Below, one piece after another: positions 15,001 to 27,000 of a stretch of 64,000 nt of DNA. This stretch comes from Chelydra serpentina. Lineage: Eukaryota; Chordata; Testudines; Chelydridae. The position numbers and the translations under genes are program-made. How positions within the stretch are numbered: the stretch's first letter is position 1; each line of letters begins with the position of its first letter. The notes beneath the pieces were generated by a model that saw nothing but the letters and a program-made list of their open reading frames with translations, did no database searches and was not told the origin of the DNA. The stretch is taken from contig JBAIAC010000008.1 of NCBI GenBank assembly GCA_037349315.1, forward strand, positions 35,500,001-35,564,000. The letters run 5' to 3'.

Positions 15001-18000
15001 CTAGGCCTTGATTCTGCAAAGACTGATGCATGTACTTAGCTGTAAGCACATAAGTCCCACTGGGATCACTGAAGTGAGTGACATTATGCATGCGTGCGTT
15101 TGTGGATCAGGGCTTTATTAAAAGCTAGACATCAGGACAGTTGTAAAGACTGAATAATCACTAGCCACCTGGCCAGGAGTTCAAATCCTTTCAGTTTCAG
15201 TATTGCCAACCCCAAATATTCCAAAATCATGAATTGGTCCCCAAATAATCATACGATTGGCTTAACAATTATGAGACTTTTAAAAATTAAGAATTTGCAG
15301 TTCTTTTTATTTGCCTTCTGGTGTTACAGTCTTTAGGTGTCACATTTTCAAGCTTTTCTCCACAACCATCAGAGATAGAACCTTACTTTTTTATTTTAAA
15401 AAATGAAAGCTGAGATTCTTGTCTAACCATATGAATCCAGAATCTGGGGCTTTAGGAAAAGCAGTCAGTATCACAAGACTCATGATTAAATCATAGAATC
15501 ATAGAATCATAGAATCTCAGGGTTGGAAGGGACCTCAGGAGGTCATCTAGTCCAACCCCCTGCTCAAAGCAGGACCAACCCCAACTAGATCATCCCAGCC
15601 AGGGCTTTGTCAAGCCTGACCTTAAAAACCTCTAAGGAAGGAGATTCCACCACCTCCCTAGGTAACCCATTCCAGTGCTTCACCACCCTACTAGTGAAAA
15701 AGTTTTTCCTAATATCCAACCTAAACCTCCACCTCTGCAACTTGAGACCATTACTCCTTGTTCTCTCATCTTCTACCACTGAGAACAGTCTAGATCCATC
15801 CTCTTTGGAACCCCCTTTTAGGTAGTTGAAAGCAGCTATCAAATCCCCCCTCACTCTTCTCTTCTGTAGGCTAAACAATCCCAGTTCCCTCAGCCTCTCC
15901 TCATAAGTCATGTGCTCCAGCCCCCTAATCATTTTTGTTGCCCTCCGTTGGACTCTTTCCAATTTATCCACATCCTTTTTGTAGTGTGGGGCCCAATCAC
16001 AAGAGTTGGCAACACTGCTGAGTTATAAATTATCTCTTAGCTCTGGAAATAACTTTTCAGAAAGGATCAATCCACCCACAATTTCAATACCTACAAAAAG
16101 CAAAGAGCCTGATTCTTATTTACACTAAGGCTCCTTACACCAGTCTGGGCGTGTAACAGGACCGTAAAGTGGGCACAAATGTAATTGTGCTAATGCTAAG
16201 GTGCCATTACACTGCCAGTGTGGTGTAAAGGGGCTTTACTGTACATGAAAATCAAGCCACAGTTCTTTTAGGAAACAAAAAACTTTTTCTTTTAGCAAAA
16301 ATGTCTAGGTTCACAAGAATTTCTACCATGAACCATTTTATCAACAGCATGTATTCAGTTCTCTGAATAATTCATGCTGTTATTATACAATAACAAACTG
16401 AGTGCTGTATAAGAACCTGTGTAGATAGGATAGAACAGAAACAAGTATTTGCAACTGCCCTTATTCCATATCCTAGCTACTTATGTGATGCATTGGATTT
16501 AGGATATCACCCTTAGTCTTACAGTCCTAAAGACACTATATTATGCTTACTTTCTCTGGAGCTGTAGTTGATGAGTTTTGTAGATCTACACATTGGTCAT
16601 TTGACTTTGTTAACCTGCACAGGTTAACAGTGACGTGCACGGGACAAGCTGGTTCCCAGGCTAGTGTTTGTGTGGCTGGATTATATACAATGTTATCCCA
16701 CAGTGCCTTTGTATCTATGCACAAACAGTAGAAACATTATTTGAGATTAATTAAATGAATCTAAGTGATACTGAAACCAAAAAATTAATGCATCAACACT
16801 TAAAATAAACCCTAAGGGCCAGATTCTCTATACCCTGGCCCCTTGGGTAATCATTTTCATCCATGCAACCTTGGCTCAATCAGAATGGTAGCATTTTTCA
16901 CCCACTTTGTAACTGTAAATGACGATGCAAGAGGGCCTGGTAATGGCAAATTAGACTCACTATATAGAGAGAGCAAATAAACTCAAACTAGGAGGTAGAG
17001 TTCTAGAGCTCTGAATAATTCTTAGAATTAAGTGAATAATTCCCACAAGCAAACTGATCTGCATAATTAGCTTCTTTTTCTCTTCCCTGAACATCACAAA
17101 CAGACTGCAATTTCACAGATTTATTCAACTTATTTTTGGGGTTTGTTTTTTTTGTACTTTATGGTTTGCAAACAGTGTACTGAATACGCACTGTTGAAAA
17201 CTGGAGCTGTCTTAATTAATTGCGATTGGTTTTGTTCCCTGATCGGATGAATGTGGAAGAATTTCCACAGGCAAATTTAAAATTGTAATTCTGCAAATAC
17301 TCATGCAAGCAACTTAGAAATTTGGATTTGTCTAATACCTAATAATAAGAGGATATTATATTTCTGCACATAGGTGCACCAGTAAATCTAGGTCATTTGA
17401 ATGTTCACAAAAAAGTGAACACAAGTACTACCCAGCATCATGGGAGATGTAATCTGGTTGAGAAGCCCAGCCTATAGGGAAGAATGGGGGCACAGTTCAA
17501 TGCCGAATCGACTCAGAACAAAACATTTTGATGTTTCCTAATCAAAACCTTTCAGAGCTGTTTGTTCTGCCAAGAGTTTGGGTATTCTGACTTTTTGTTC
17601 TGGTTTGAGATAAAAGCATATGTTGAAGTATGAGAATTTCCTGCAGGACAGAAACCCTTCACCACACAAAACACTGAAAACCTATTTCATTTTCAGTTAT
17701 TACCACTCCCTAAAGCCAGATTGTGACTTCAATGGAACTACCTGTGTGAGTAACTGCTCACCCAAGGAACAGGTTTACAATCAGGCTCATGAGCTGCAAT
17801 AATCTTACATTTATTATCGGCTTCCTATTTATTAATGCACCAGATTCAAGCTCCTTCCTCTCACTTTTAAACCTCTACAAGCTTTCCTTCACATCATCTC
17901 CTACTCCCACTCAGGTTTCCTCTGCTCCTCCCTATTAATCACTCCCACACTCAGTTCTTTCCCTTCCTTTATCCACCCTTTACATTTGCAACAGCCTCCT

Positions 18001-21000
18001 CTTTCTTGTCTGCCAGGCCCCTGCCTTCAAATACTTCCTTAAAGCCCACTTTCTTCATGAACCCTTCCCAAAACTGAGCTCCAAGCTGTTGTTTCATTCT
18101 GGCCTCCTTGTGTTTGAATTAAGAAACAAAATTATACTAAGTAGGGCCAAATTCTGCTCCCATTTACACCATTTGATATCAATAGTTACTTAGCATTTAT
18201 GTTGGTGTAAACTGAGAGCACAATTTGGCCTATTAGAAAAAAATCTGATGAAAAATATACATAGTAATACCTCATTTTAAAAATTATTTTCTGTATTACA
18301 AATAAAAACGGTCACTTCTTAAAATGCAGCAATCCAAGCAGTGTTATTTTAGATACAAGCACATTTAAGGATATGATACATGTCAGGAACTGACTAATAA
18401 ATATTCAGCCATGCAATAATTACAATCTACTTGCCATTTTTAAAAGGGCAAAGTTGTGTCCTCCTTGCATCTGGGATTGCCGACCAACCCTGAAATCCAA
18501 AGAATTGCCATTAGCTAGTCAATTATATTCTTAAATCTGCTATTTTTAATGCAGTTCAACCCAAATATTCAAAGTCAGAACTCACATCAAAACAACCCAG
18601 CCACAGAGATGTGTCACAACAGCTGTTGGATTATTCTGGTTTTTTTTCATATTTTCCATAATCGAATGTCTATGTTTGATTTTCATTTAATTTACTTGAC
18701 ATTCCAATTTAAGTTTTATTAGTAGCAAACTCTTTTAGATTCCTGAAATGACATAGTATCATTTCTAATATGTAACACTGTTGATTTATAAATTTTGGGA
18801 ATGCATGTGAGTAGTCCCACTGGCTTCATTATTTAAGCATGTATGAAAGTTGAAACTATACAATTGCAGACTGGAAACAAGGCATACGTTTTTAACATGA
18901 GGATAATTAACCACTGGCCAATTTACCAAGGGTAATGACAGATTCTTCAGCACTTGCAATTATTAAATCAAGATCGGATGTTTCTTCTAAAAGATCTGCT
19001 ATAGGAGTTATTTGGGGAAAGTTCTATGGCCTGTGTTATACAGGAGGTCAGATGAGATGATCTCAGTGGTCCTTTCTGGCCTTGGAATCAATGAATATAA
19101 ATGTCTGCAGGATCAGGGAGATAGAATCCAATAGCCATGGTTGCTAAGCACCCACAACTCTCTTCGATTTGCTAAGCATGGCTCAGAATCTGGCCATTGA
19201 TACTACAGAATTTGCTGTAAAGAGATTGGCAGGAATAATGCACTTTTGGTGATCTCCTTTATTTAAGGCTGGGATAGATGCTGAAGGTTATCAAAATATT
19301 TTACCTCAATGCAGAGACAAGGCAGTAACTGGGAATATGGCAAGGAAGTTGACTTCAAAGACTCCTTCCCTTTTATCTGAAATTAAATAGAAGATGGTGA
19401 GTCCAGTAATTCTATGCAGTAGCTGGCTTTTAATGAAACTACATATACAAATATTAGGCCAGATCATATGAACATATACATATGAGCAACATTACTCATG
19501 TGAGTAATCCCACTAAATTCAACGAGAAAATACTCCCAGCCTGTAATAAATTCTTACTCACCAAAGCAAATGACCCCACGTCTTCACAGGTAAACCGTTT
19601 GTGACATAAACGAACATAATAATCTCGGTCTTGAAGAAAGTCTGATACATTCACAGATATGGTTTTCCTCGCCCTGTCCACAATATAATCCAACTTCCCA
19701 GCTGAGATAAGAAAAAAATAAACACATTAAATTATTATATATAGGTTCCTAGTTACGTTGTCAATCAACACTGATTTTTTGTATGTGTATTCGCCCTCAC
19801 ATTGATACATTTGATTTCATTCAATGATTAGGTCCACATAAATATCCTCTTCTTTTATGCTACTTAATGATTTTCATGAGATTGAAGTTCAGAGCCATCC
19901 AGTTTAATTTTTTTTAACTAACACTAACAGTTATCAGGCCAAGATAGCTGTTAACTGTACCTTAACAGCGTTTCCATCTATAAATTCTAAAACTTGAAGA
20001 ATCGAGTCGTGTTGTTTCCCCTGCCTGTCTCTCCCGAAACTGATTATGTGGCTAGAAAATATTAATTTTTTAAAAGATGTGCAGATTTCTCTTAGACCAA
20101 AAACATATTTGACATTCTGAACAAAATCTTTTATTGCCAAGTTTCCACAGGACAGGAGAGCTGGCTGTTGGGTAGGTTAATTTCAGTCTAGCTGTGGGGT
20201 CCTCTATGGTGGTCTAACTAGGAATCTTCCCTGCCCTTGCAACTATGGTCCAAGATGCACAGAAGTCTGTTTTTTATCTATATTTGGGAATATTAGCATA
20301 TGAGTGGGAGTATAGTGAGAGGAGTAATGGCACAATTAACTGGTTCCTGGTACTCAGTCTAAAACATTTTTTTGAATAACTCCTATGTATACTCTTTGTG
20401 GTCTTTGTCAAAGCTGCACGTGCCATTGAGAAAATAAATATTTCTTGTAGCAGCATCAGTCTGCTACATAGCTTGAGGGATGATGATTTTGCACAATGGC
20501 TCAGTTCTGGCACTAGAATGTGTTACAGACTGTACTATCATCTAAGGAACCAAACAATGAACTGAAATAGGGCTTCGATTCCTCTGGAACCTTTTCAGCC
20601 TGTAGTTGGCACTAGAGCTGGTTGGGAATTTTCCATCAGAAAAATTAGGCAACAGAAAAATGAAGTTTTCACAAAATCCAAATTTTCCCATGAGAAAATT
20701 TTAATTAAAAAAAATTGTCAGGAAAATATAAATGAAATATTTTGATTTGGGTCAGTTTGACCCAAATCAGAATATTTTGTTTTGTTGAACTGATCTGAAA
20801 CATTTAGTGGTAAGGCAACTCCCATCTTTTCAAGTACTATGTATATATATACCTGTTACTGTATTTTCCACTCAGTGCATCTGATGAAGTGGGTTCTAGC
20901 CCATGAAAGCTTATGTCTACATAAATTTGTTAGTCTCTAAGGTACCACAAGGACTCCTCGTTGTTTCAACAAAACATTGAACCTCATTTCCCTATTGTAG

Positions 21001-24000
21001 CGAGGCGGTCTGGTCCCCAGCCGCCCCAGAGACAGAGAAACTTCCCCGGACGCCTAAGTGGGCGGACCCGGAGAATCCTGGCCCCGCCCCTCAAGGGTCA
21101 GGGGGCGGCACAGGAAGTATAAAAGCCGGCCCTCAGACCGCAGTTGGGCGCCAGAGGTACAGCTCCCCGCTGGGAGACCCCGGCGACCCGCAGCCGACCG
21201 GAGGACTGGCCGGGCCAGCCAAGTCTGCCGCTTGCCCACTACCCTGAGGAGCTGCCGAGCCTGCCGCCCGCCTGCTACCCTGAGGAGCTGCCAGGCCTGC
21301 CGCCCGCCTGCTACCCTGAGGAGCTGCCAGGCCTGCCACCCGCCTGCTACCCCGACGAGCCGCCAGGCCTGCTGCCAGCCCGCTACCCCGACGAGCCGCC
21401 AGGCCTGCCGCCAGCCCGCTACCCCGACGAGCCGCCAGGCCTGCCGCCAGCCCGCTACCCCGACGAGCCGCCAGGCCTGCCGCCGGCCCGCTACCCCGAC
21501 GAGCCGCCAGGCCTGCCGCCAGCCTGCTACCCCAACGAGCTGCCAGGCCTGCTGCCGGCCTGCTACCCCAACGAGCTGCCAGGCCTGCTGCCGGCCTGCT
21601 ACCCCAACGAGCCGACGAGCCTGCCGCCGGCCTGCTACCCTGACGAGCTGCCAGGCCTGCCGCCAGCCCGCTACCCCGACGAGCCGCCAGGCCTGCCGCC
21701 AGCCCGCTACCCCGACGAGCCGCCAGGCCTGCCGCCAGCCCGCTACCCCGACGAGCCGCCAGGCCTGCCGCCAGCCCGCTACCCCGACGAGCCGCCAGGC
21801 CTGCCGCCAGCCCGCTACCCCGACGAGCCGCCAGGCCTGCCGCCAGCCCGCTACCCCGACGAGCCGCCAGGCCTGCCGCCGGCCCGCTACCCCGACGAGC
21901 CGCCAGGCCTGCCGCCAGCCTGCTACCCCAACGAGCTGCCAGGCCTGCTGCCGGCCTGCTACCCCAACGAGCTGCCAGGCCTACCGTTGGCCTCCTACCC
22001 CAACGAGCCGACGAGCCTGCCACCCGCCTGCGACGCTGAGGTGCCGATGGTCTGCGACCTCGTGGAGGACGCCCCTCTGGTCCAGGTACCCGGAGAGGGG
22101 GAAGGTGGAAGTAGCCCGGGGGCAGCCAACTCTAGTCTGGCTGCAGCACTGCCAGAGCCAAGGTCAGTGTGTTGCGGCCAGGATCCCCACTGACTCAGCA
22201 GCGGGTTTTTCTGCCGCTGCTAGGGCCCCGGGCTGGGACGCAGTGGAGTGGGTGGGCCTGCGTCCCCCCTGCCACCCCACATGTGGGTGGCATTCTCCCC
22301 CTCTCCCAGGTTCTCCAGAGCCAGGACCTGGGCTTGCTACTGGCTTGTTGATTGCTCAGCCCCTGCTTAAGGGCCTGAGCTGTGAACTGCCTATTGCCCC
22401 GCCCTGACCAAGGGCCAGGGCATACTGACTTATTGATTGCTCAGCCCCTGCTTAAGGGCCTGAGCTGTGAACTGCTTATTGCCCCACCCTGACCAAGGGC
22501 CAGGACCTACTGATTTACTATTGCTCAGCTCCTGCCTGAGGGCCTGAGCCCTAAGTGTTTGTGCCCCGCCCAAGGGCCTGGGCTCACAATTAACAGAGCT
22601 AATTCCCCCAAACCGTGATGGTATAGCGGGGCGGTCTGGTCCCCAGCCGCCCCCGAGAGGGCCTAAAACGCCTACACCTATCAACACACTACCTTATGAG
22701 AGTTATATTTCTCTCTTATGGGCTGGGCTCCCCAGAGGATTTCATCTCCCATAATGCAATGCAGATTTCCCTCTGACTGAGCTGCCTGGTACATCAGAGG
22801 AGTCACATGACTCTAGGTACATCATGGGAGGGATGCCCCGGGAGCCTAGCCCATAGGAAAGAATGGGGCATCAGGCTCCCAAACAGCAACTGCCATGAGG
22901 CAATGTGCCACTATGTGCTTCTTCAGTTCAATAAACTAAAACAAAACATTTCAATTTGGGGAATGTCAAAAATGTTTTCTTTTTATCAAAAATGTCAAAA
23001 TGAAACAGTTTTGATCCTTTCGGATCACAATTTTTCAGAATTTCTGTTCTGCCAAAAATTTCAAAATTTCTACTTTTTGTCACATGGACAAAAACAAATG
23101 TTGAAATGTCAGGCTTTTTGGCTGGACAGACATGCCAAATTTCGCTTAGCTATAGTCAGGGGATAGGGACTTTTTTGGTTGCATCAGGAACCAGTTACAT
23201 TAGAATTTAACAAGGACATCCTGCCTGCTGCTTTTAATTATTCATTGTGTTACATTGTTCACCATAAAGTTGGCGCTTTGGTCTTCCAATCATTTGTGTC
23301 CATTCATTCATTCATTTGCAGAATGGCATTGATAAACTCCACACTGTCCAGCACATATTCTACAAGAAGCTGACCACCTATAGAAAATAGTGTTATGTTC
23401 CCCTGAGAGACATGCAGTTTTTGGTGGTGGTGGTGGGTGGAGGGCTACAAAGGTGGAAATGAATAGACACACTTCAAACAATAAAAATTTAAAAATAGGT
23501 CTACCCTCAATAGGGTTGTTTTTTAAGCTTATTAGCCTTGACACTGCCCCTTTAAGCTCTCTCTCTCTATAAACTTGCACTTTGAAGGAAATGGGCATTG
23601 TTGGCACGTGTGATTTTCATTAAATTTTATTCACTGTGCACACATGACTAACTTTTCATTGCCTTTTAAGGAGCAAGCATATGCTAAACTCTTGCCCCCC
23701 TTTTCGTTGGTAATGGCATTATATGGTAAGTTCATTGTTTACATGATCATATAGCACTTGACACAGGGTTATGCCATGTGGGAAATAATTATTTTATAAA
23801 CATGCATTAACCACGCTGAAAGTATAGAACAATTTAATATACTAACCGTAGCAGATAAACATGCAAAAAAAGATCCCTTGTTGTGTGGATCTACCATAAG
23901 ACTTTACGGGAAGTTGCAGGTGCTCATTTTTTAAAATGTGTTTCTTTTCCCTGTTGCTGTGTGAAAGACCCACACCAACAACAGGAGAAATTGACTGATT

Positions 24001-27000
24001 GACAATATAGAGGAAATTGTGAACCTAGCTGTATACAAAGTTCTGTCAAATATCCAAACTGAAAAAATCACAGAAAATGCTGGGTTTTCCCCTAATTTCT
24101 TCCAGTTATAACCATCCTAAGTGTTACTTGTAACAATAGTAGGTAGAAAAATATTCAGCATGATTTTTTAAAATTGGCCATATCCCTTTAAGTAGAAAGG
24201 GACCTTTCCTGTAGTCCGTACACATGTGCATACTCCAGCAATAGTCACTATATATTTAACCAGTAGCGTAGCTGGGGGGGAGCAGGGGGAGCGGCCGCTC
24301 CCCCTGTGAGCAGAAGCGGCGCCTTAAAAAGGAAGCTTCTTCTTAAGCACCGCTTCTTGCACTCATCCAGCGGCGCTCCAGGTCTTCGGCGGCATTTCGG
24401 CAGCGAGTACCACTGAAGATCCGGAGTGAGTGAGGACCCACCGCCGAAGTGCTGCCGAAGACCCGGCGCGCCGCCGGGGGCACAGCCACCAACTTCCTGT
24501 TACGTCGGTGGGTGCTGACGCCCGGCGTCAGGGGCGGGGCCCCACCCCCGACTCTGGGTGATGTTGTGGGGCCCCGCCCCCGACGCCAGGCCCCGCCCCC
24601 GACGCCGGGTGACATTGCAGGGCCCCACCCCCGACGCAACGTTGCCCAGCGTCAGGGGCGGGGCCCCGCAACGTCTCCTGGTGCTCCGGTGAGTTTGCCG
24701 TGGGTCCGGGGTGGGCGGGGAGTTGCCGGTGGGTGCGGAGCACCCACCAATTTTTCCCCGTGGGTGCTCCAGCCCCGGAGCACCCACAACGTCGGCGCCT
24801 ATGGCCGGGGGCGCCGCCGGGTGAGTACAGGGGGAGGCGCCTTTTTATAGCGCCGCTCCCCCTGTGTTCCAGACCTGGCTACACTACTGAATTTAACTGA
24901 TGTCAGTAGGAATACTCCCATGCTGGTTACAGGCTGCAGCAGAGGTCCCTGAGTGTATACCTGGAGGCCAAACCTGTCTGTGTGAATGACTGAGTGTGTA
25001 AGATTTAATATTAAACAAAGTGTTAATCCCATCTTTTTATCTATCTACAGTTTCCAAGTTAATGTGCTCTAACCCTTACATTTGGCCGAATACCCCATGC
25101 TCTACCAATTCTATAATTTTTGTTGATAACAGTTGGAAATGCAGAAAATATTATAGATATACAGATATAGAAATATAACAGGGAATGGTCCATTGGAATA
25201 TTTGGCAGCTGTAAAATATTTATCCATCTTGCATTGCTTGACTATATGCAACTGTACAAGCACAATGACAATCTAATGCATGTGTTTTATGTCCAATGAT
25301 GCTCAGCTCACCAAAACAGACTGGAATATGTTTTCCCACATCATTGTTCCTGCAATCTGCAAAATATAGAACAAGAATTTTCAGCAGTGTTGAGATAACT
25401 ATATACCTACAAGAAGTCTGTCTATCTGGGTATTTATATGGCTTTCATCACCATAGTTCTGACCACCTCCTAAAAGGAAATTGCTCTAATGCACTTGAGG
25501 ATCATCCCATTCTGTTTGATTTGTTTGTTCATTTTTGAAGGCAGAACGTGTATGTCCAGTACAAAGTCATAGAAGATAATGGCACACAGAAAGTGCTTCC
25601 TTCCTTCTCATGCACTGATCACTTCACACTATTATTAAGGAAGTTATCTTGCCAGTTTTGGCCTTTTCTCACTACAAATGTTCATGAGAACCTTAAACAA
25701 ATTTGCAATCTGGGCTATTACACCACATTTCTTTTTCCATTGTTACCTGCAATTAATTTAAGTCATTCCTCCCTTGAAATAAACACCAATAGTTTCCCAA
25801 CATAATTTATCTTATGTAAATGTTTGTGTACATTTTTCATGTTGATTTCTGGAAAGTGAAACCAGATGTTTGCATGGCACTGATGTAGCTGGCATTGCAA
25901 GATATTTACATGCCAGATGCGCTAAAGATTCAGATGTACCTTCGTCTTCAACCACCATTCCAGGGGACATGCGTCCATGCTGATGACTGGTTCTGCTCGA
26001 TAACAATCCAAAGCAGTGCAGACTGACGCATGTTCACTTTCATCCTCTGAGTCAGCTGCCACCAGAAGAAGGTTGATTTTCTTTTTTGATGGTTTGGGTT
26101 TTGTAGTTTCCACATCAGAGTGTTGCTCTTTTAAGACTTCTGAAAGCATGCTCCATGCCTTGTCCCTCTCAGATTTTGGAAGGCACTTCAGATTCTTAAA
26201 CCTTGGGTCGAGTGCTATAGCTATCTTTAGAAATCTCACATTGGTACCTTCTTTGCATTTTGTCAGATCTGCAGTGACAGTGTTCTTAAAATGATCAACA
26301 TGTGCTGGGTCATCATTCGAGACTGCTCTAATATGAAATACCTGACAGAATGCGGGTAAAACACAGAGCAAGAGACATACTATTCTCCCCCAAAGAGTTC
26401 AGTCAAAATTTAATTAGCGCATTATTTTTTTAACGAGTGTCATCAGCATGGAAGCATGTCCCCTGGAATGGTAGCCAAAGCTTGAAGGGGTATATGAATG
26501 GTTAGCATATCTGGCACGTAAATACCTTGCACTGCCGGCTACAAAAGTGCCATGTGAACGCCTGTTCTCACTTTCAGGTCACGTTGTAAATAAGAAGCCA
26601 GCAGCATTATCTCCCGTCAATGTAAGCAAACTTGCATCTGATGAAGTGGGTTTTAGCCCACGAAAGCTTCTGCCCAAATACATTTGTTAGTCTCTAAGGT
26701 GCCACAAGTACTCCTCGTTCTTTTTGCGGATACAGACTAACACAACTACCACTCTGAAACGTGTTTGTCTTAGCGATTGGCAGAATAAGAAGTAGGACTG
26801 AGTGGACTTGTAGGCTCTAAAGTTTTATATTGTTTTATTTTTGAGTGCAGTTATATAACAAAAAAAATAGACATTTGTAAATTGCACTTTCACGATAAAG
26901 AGATTGCATTATGGTACTTGTATGAGGTGAACTGAAAAATACTATTTCTTTTGTTTATCATTTTTACAGTACAAATATTTGTAATAAAAATAATATAAAG

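Larger units (their letters stand above)
20996..22676 (+). mobile_element. LTR-like unit with 36-bp minisatellite, 5-bp target duplication
   Basis: Starts TGTAGCGAGGCGGTC and ends AACGCCTACA, so TG..CA, flanked by a perfect CCTAT duplication at 20991-20995 and 22677-22681. A TATAAAAG lies 122 bases in. About 32 bases of the left end (GCGGTCTGGTCCCCAGCCGC) recur at 22621-22652 near the right end. The middle is a 36-bp minisatellite and then an 85-bp tandem array. It could be a large solo LTR, or a miniature element with very short terminal repeats. A relative is at 39962-40945. No reverse transcriptase or integrase is present. Confidence 0.65.
20612..23140. mobile_element. Short DNA transposon split by two later insertions
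   Basis: The left part starts TAGAGCTGGTTGGGAATTTTCC. The right part resumes at 22682 and continues to about 23140 with the family text TTCTGTTCTGCCAAAAATTTC. Between them lie a Penelope-like tail (20873-20966) and the LTR-like unit (20996-22676). Outer ends are approximate. Confidence 0.5.

Noticed and set aside
21058..22407. 449-codon plus frame, and the 349-codon plus and 296-codon minus frames overlapping it
   Set aside because: All are produced by one 36-bp repeat whose length is a multiple of three. The starts are GTG or TTG codons outside any coding context, and the composition is pure repeat.
23300..23370. Minus-strand segment reading [19 protein letters not shown] after TTTTCTATAG
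   Set aside because: Protein-like, but not in phase with the receptor gene between exons e and f, which already join. It ends in an ATTC repeat.
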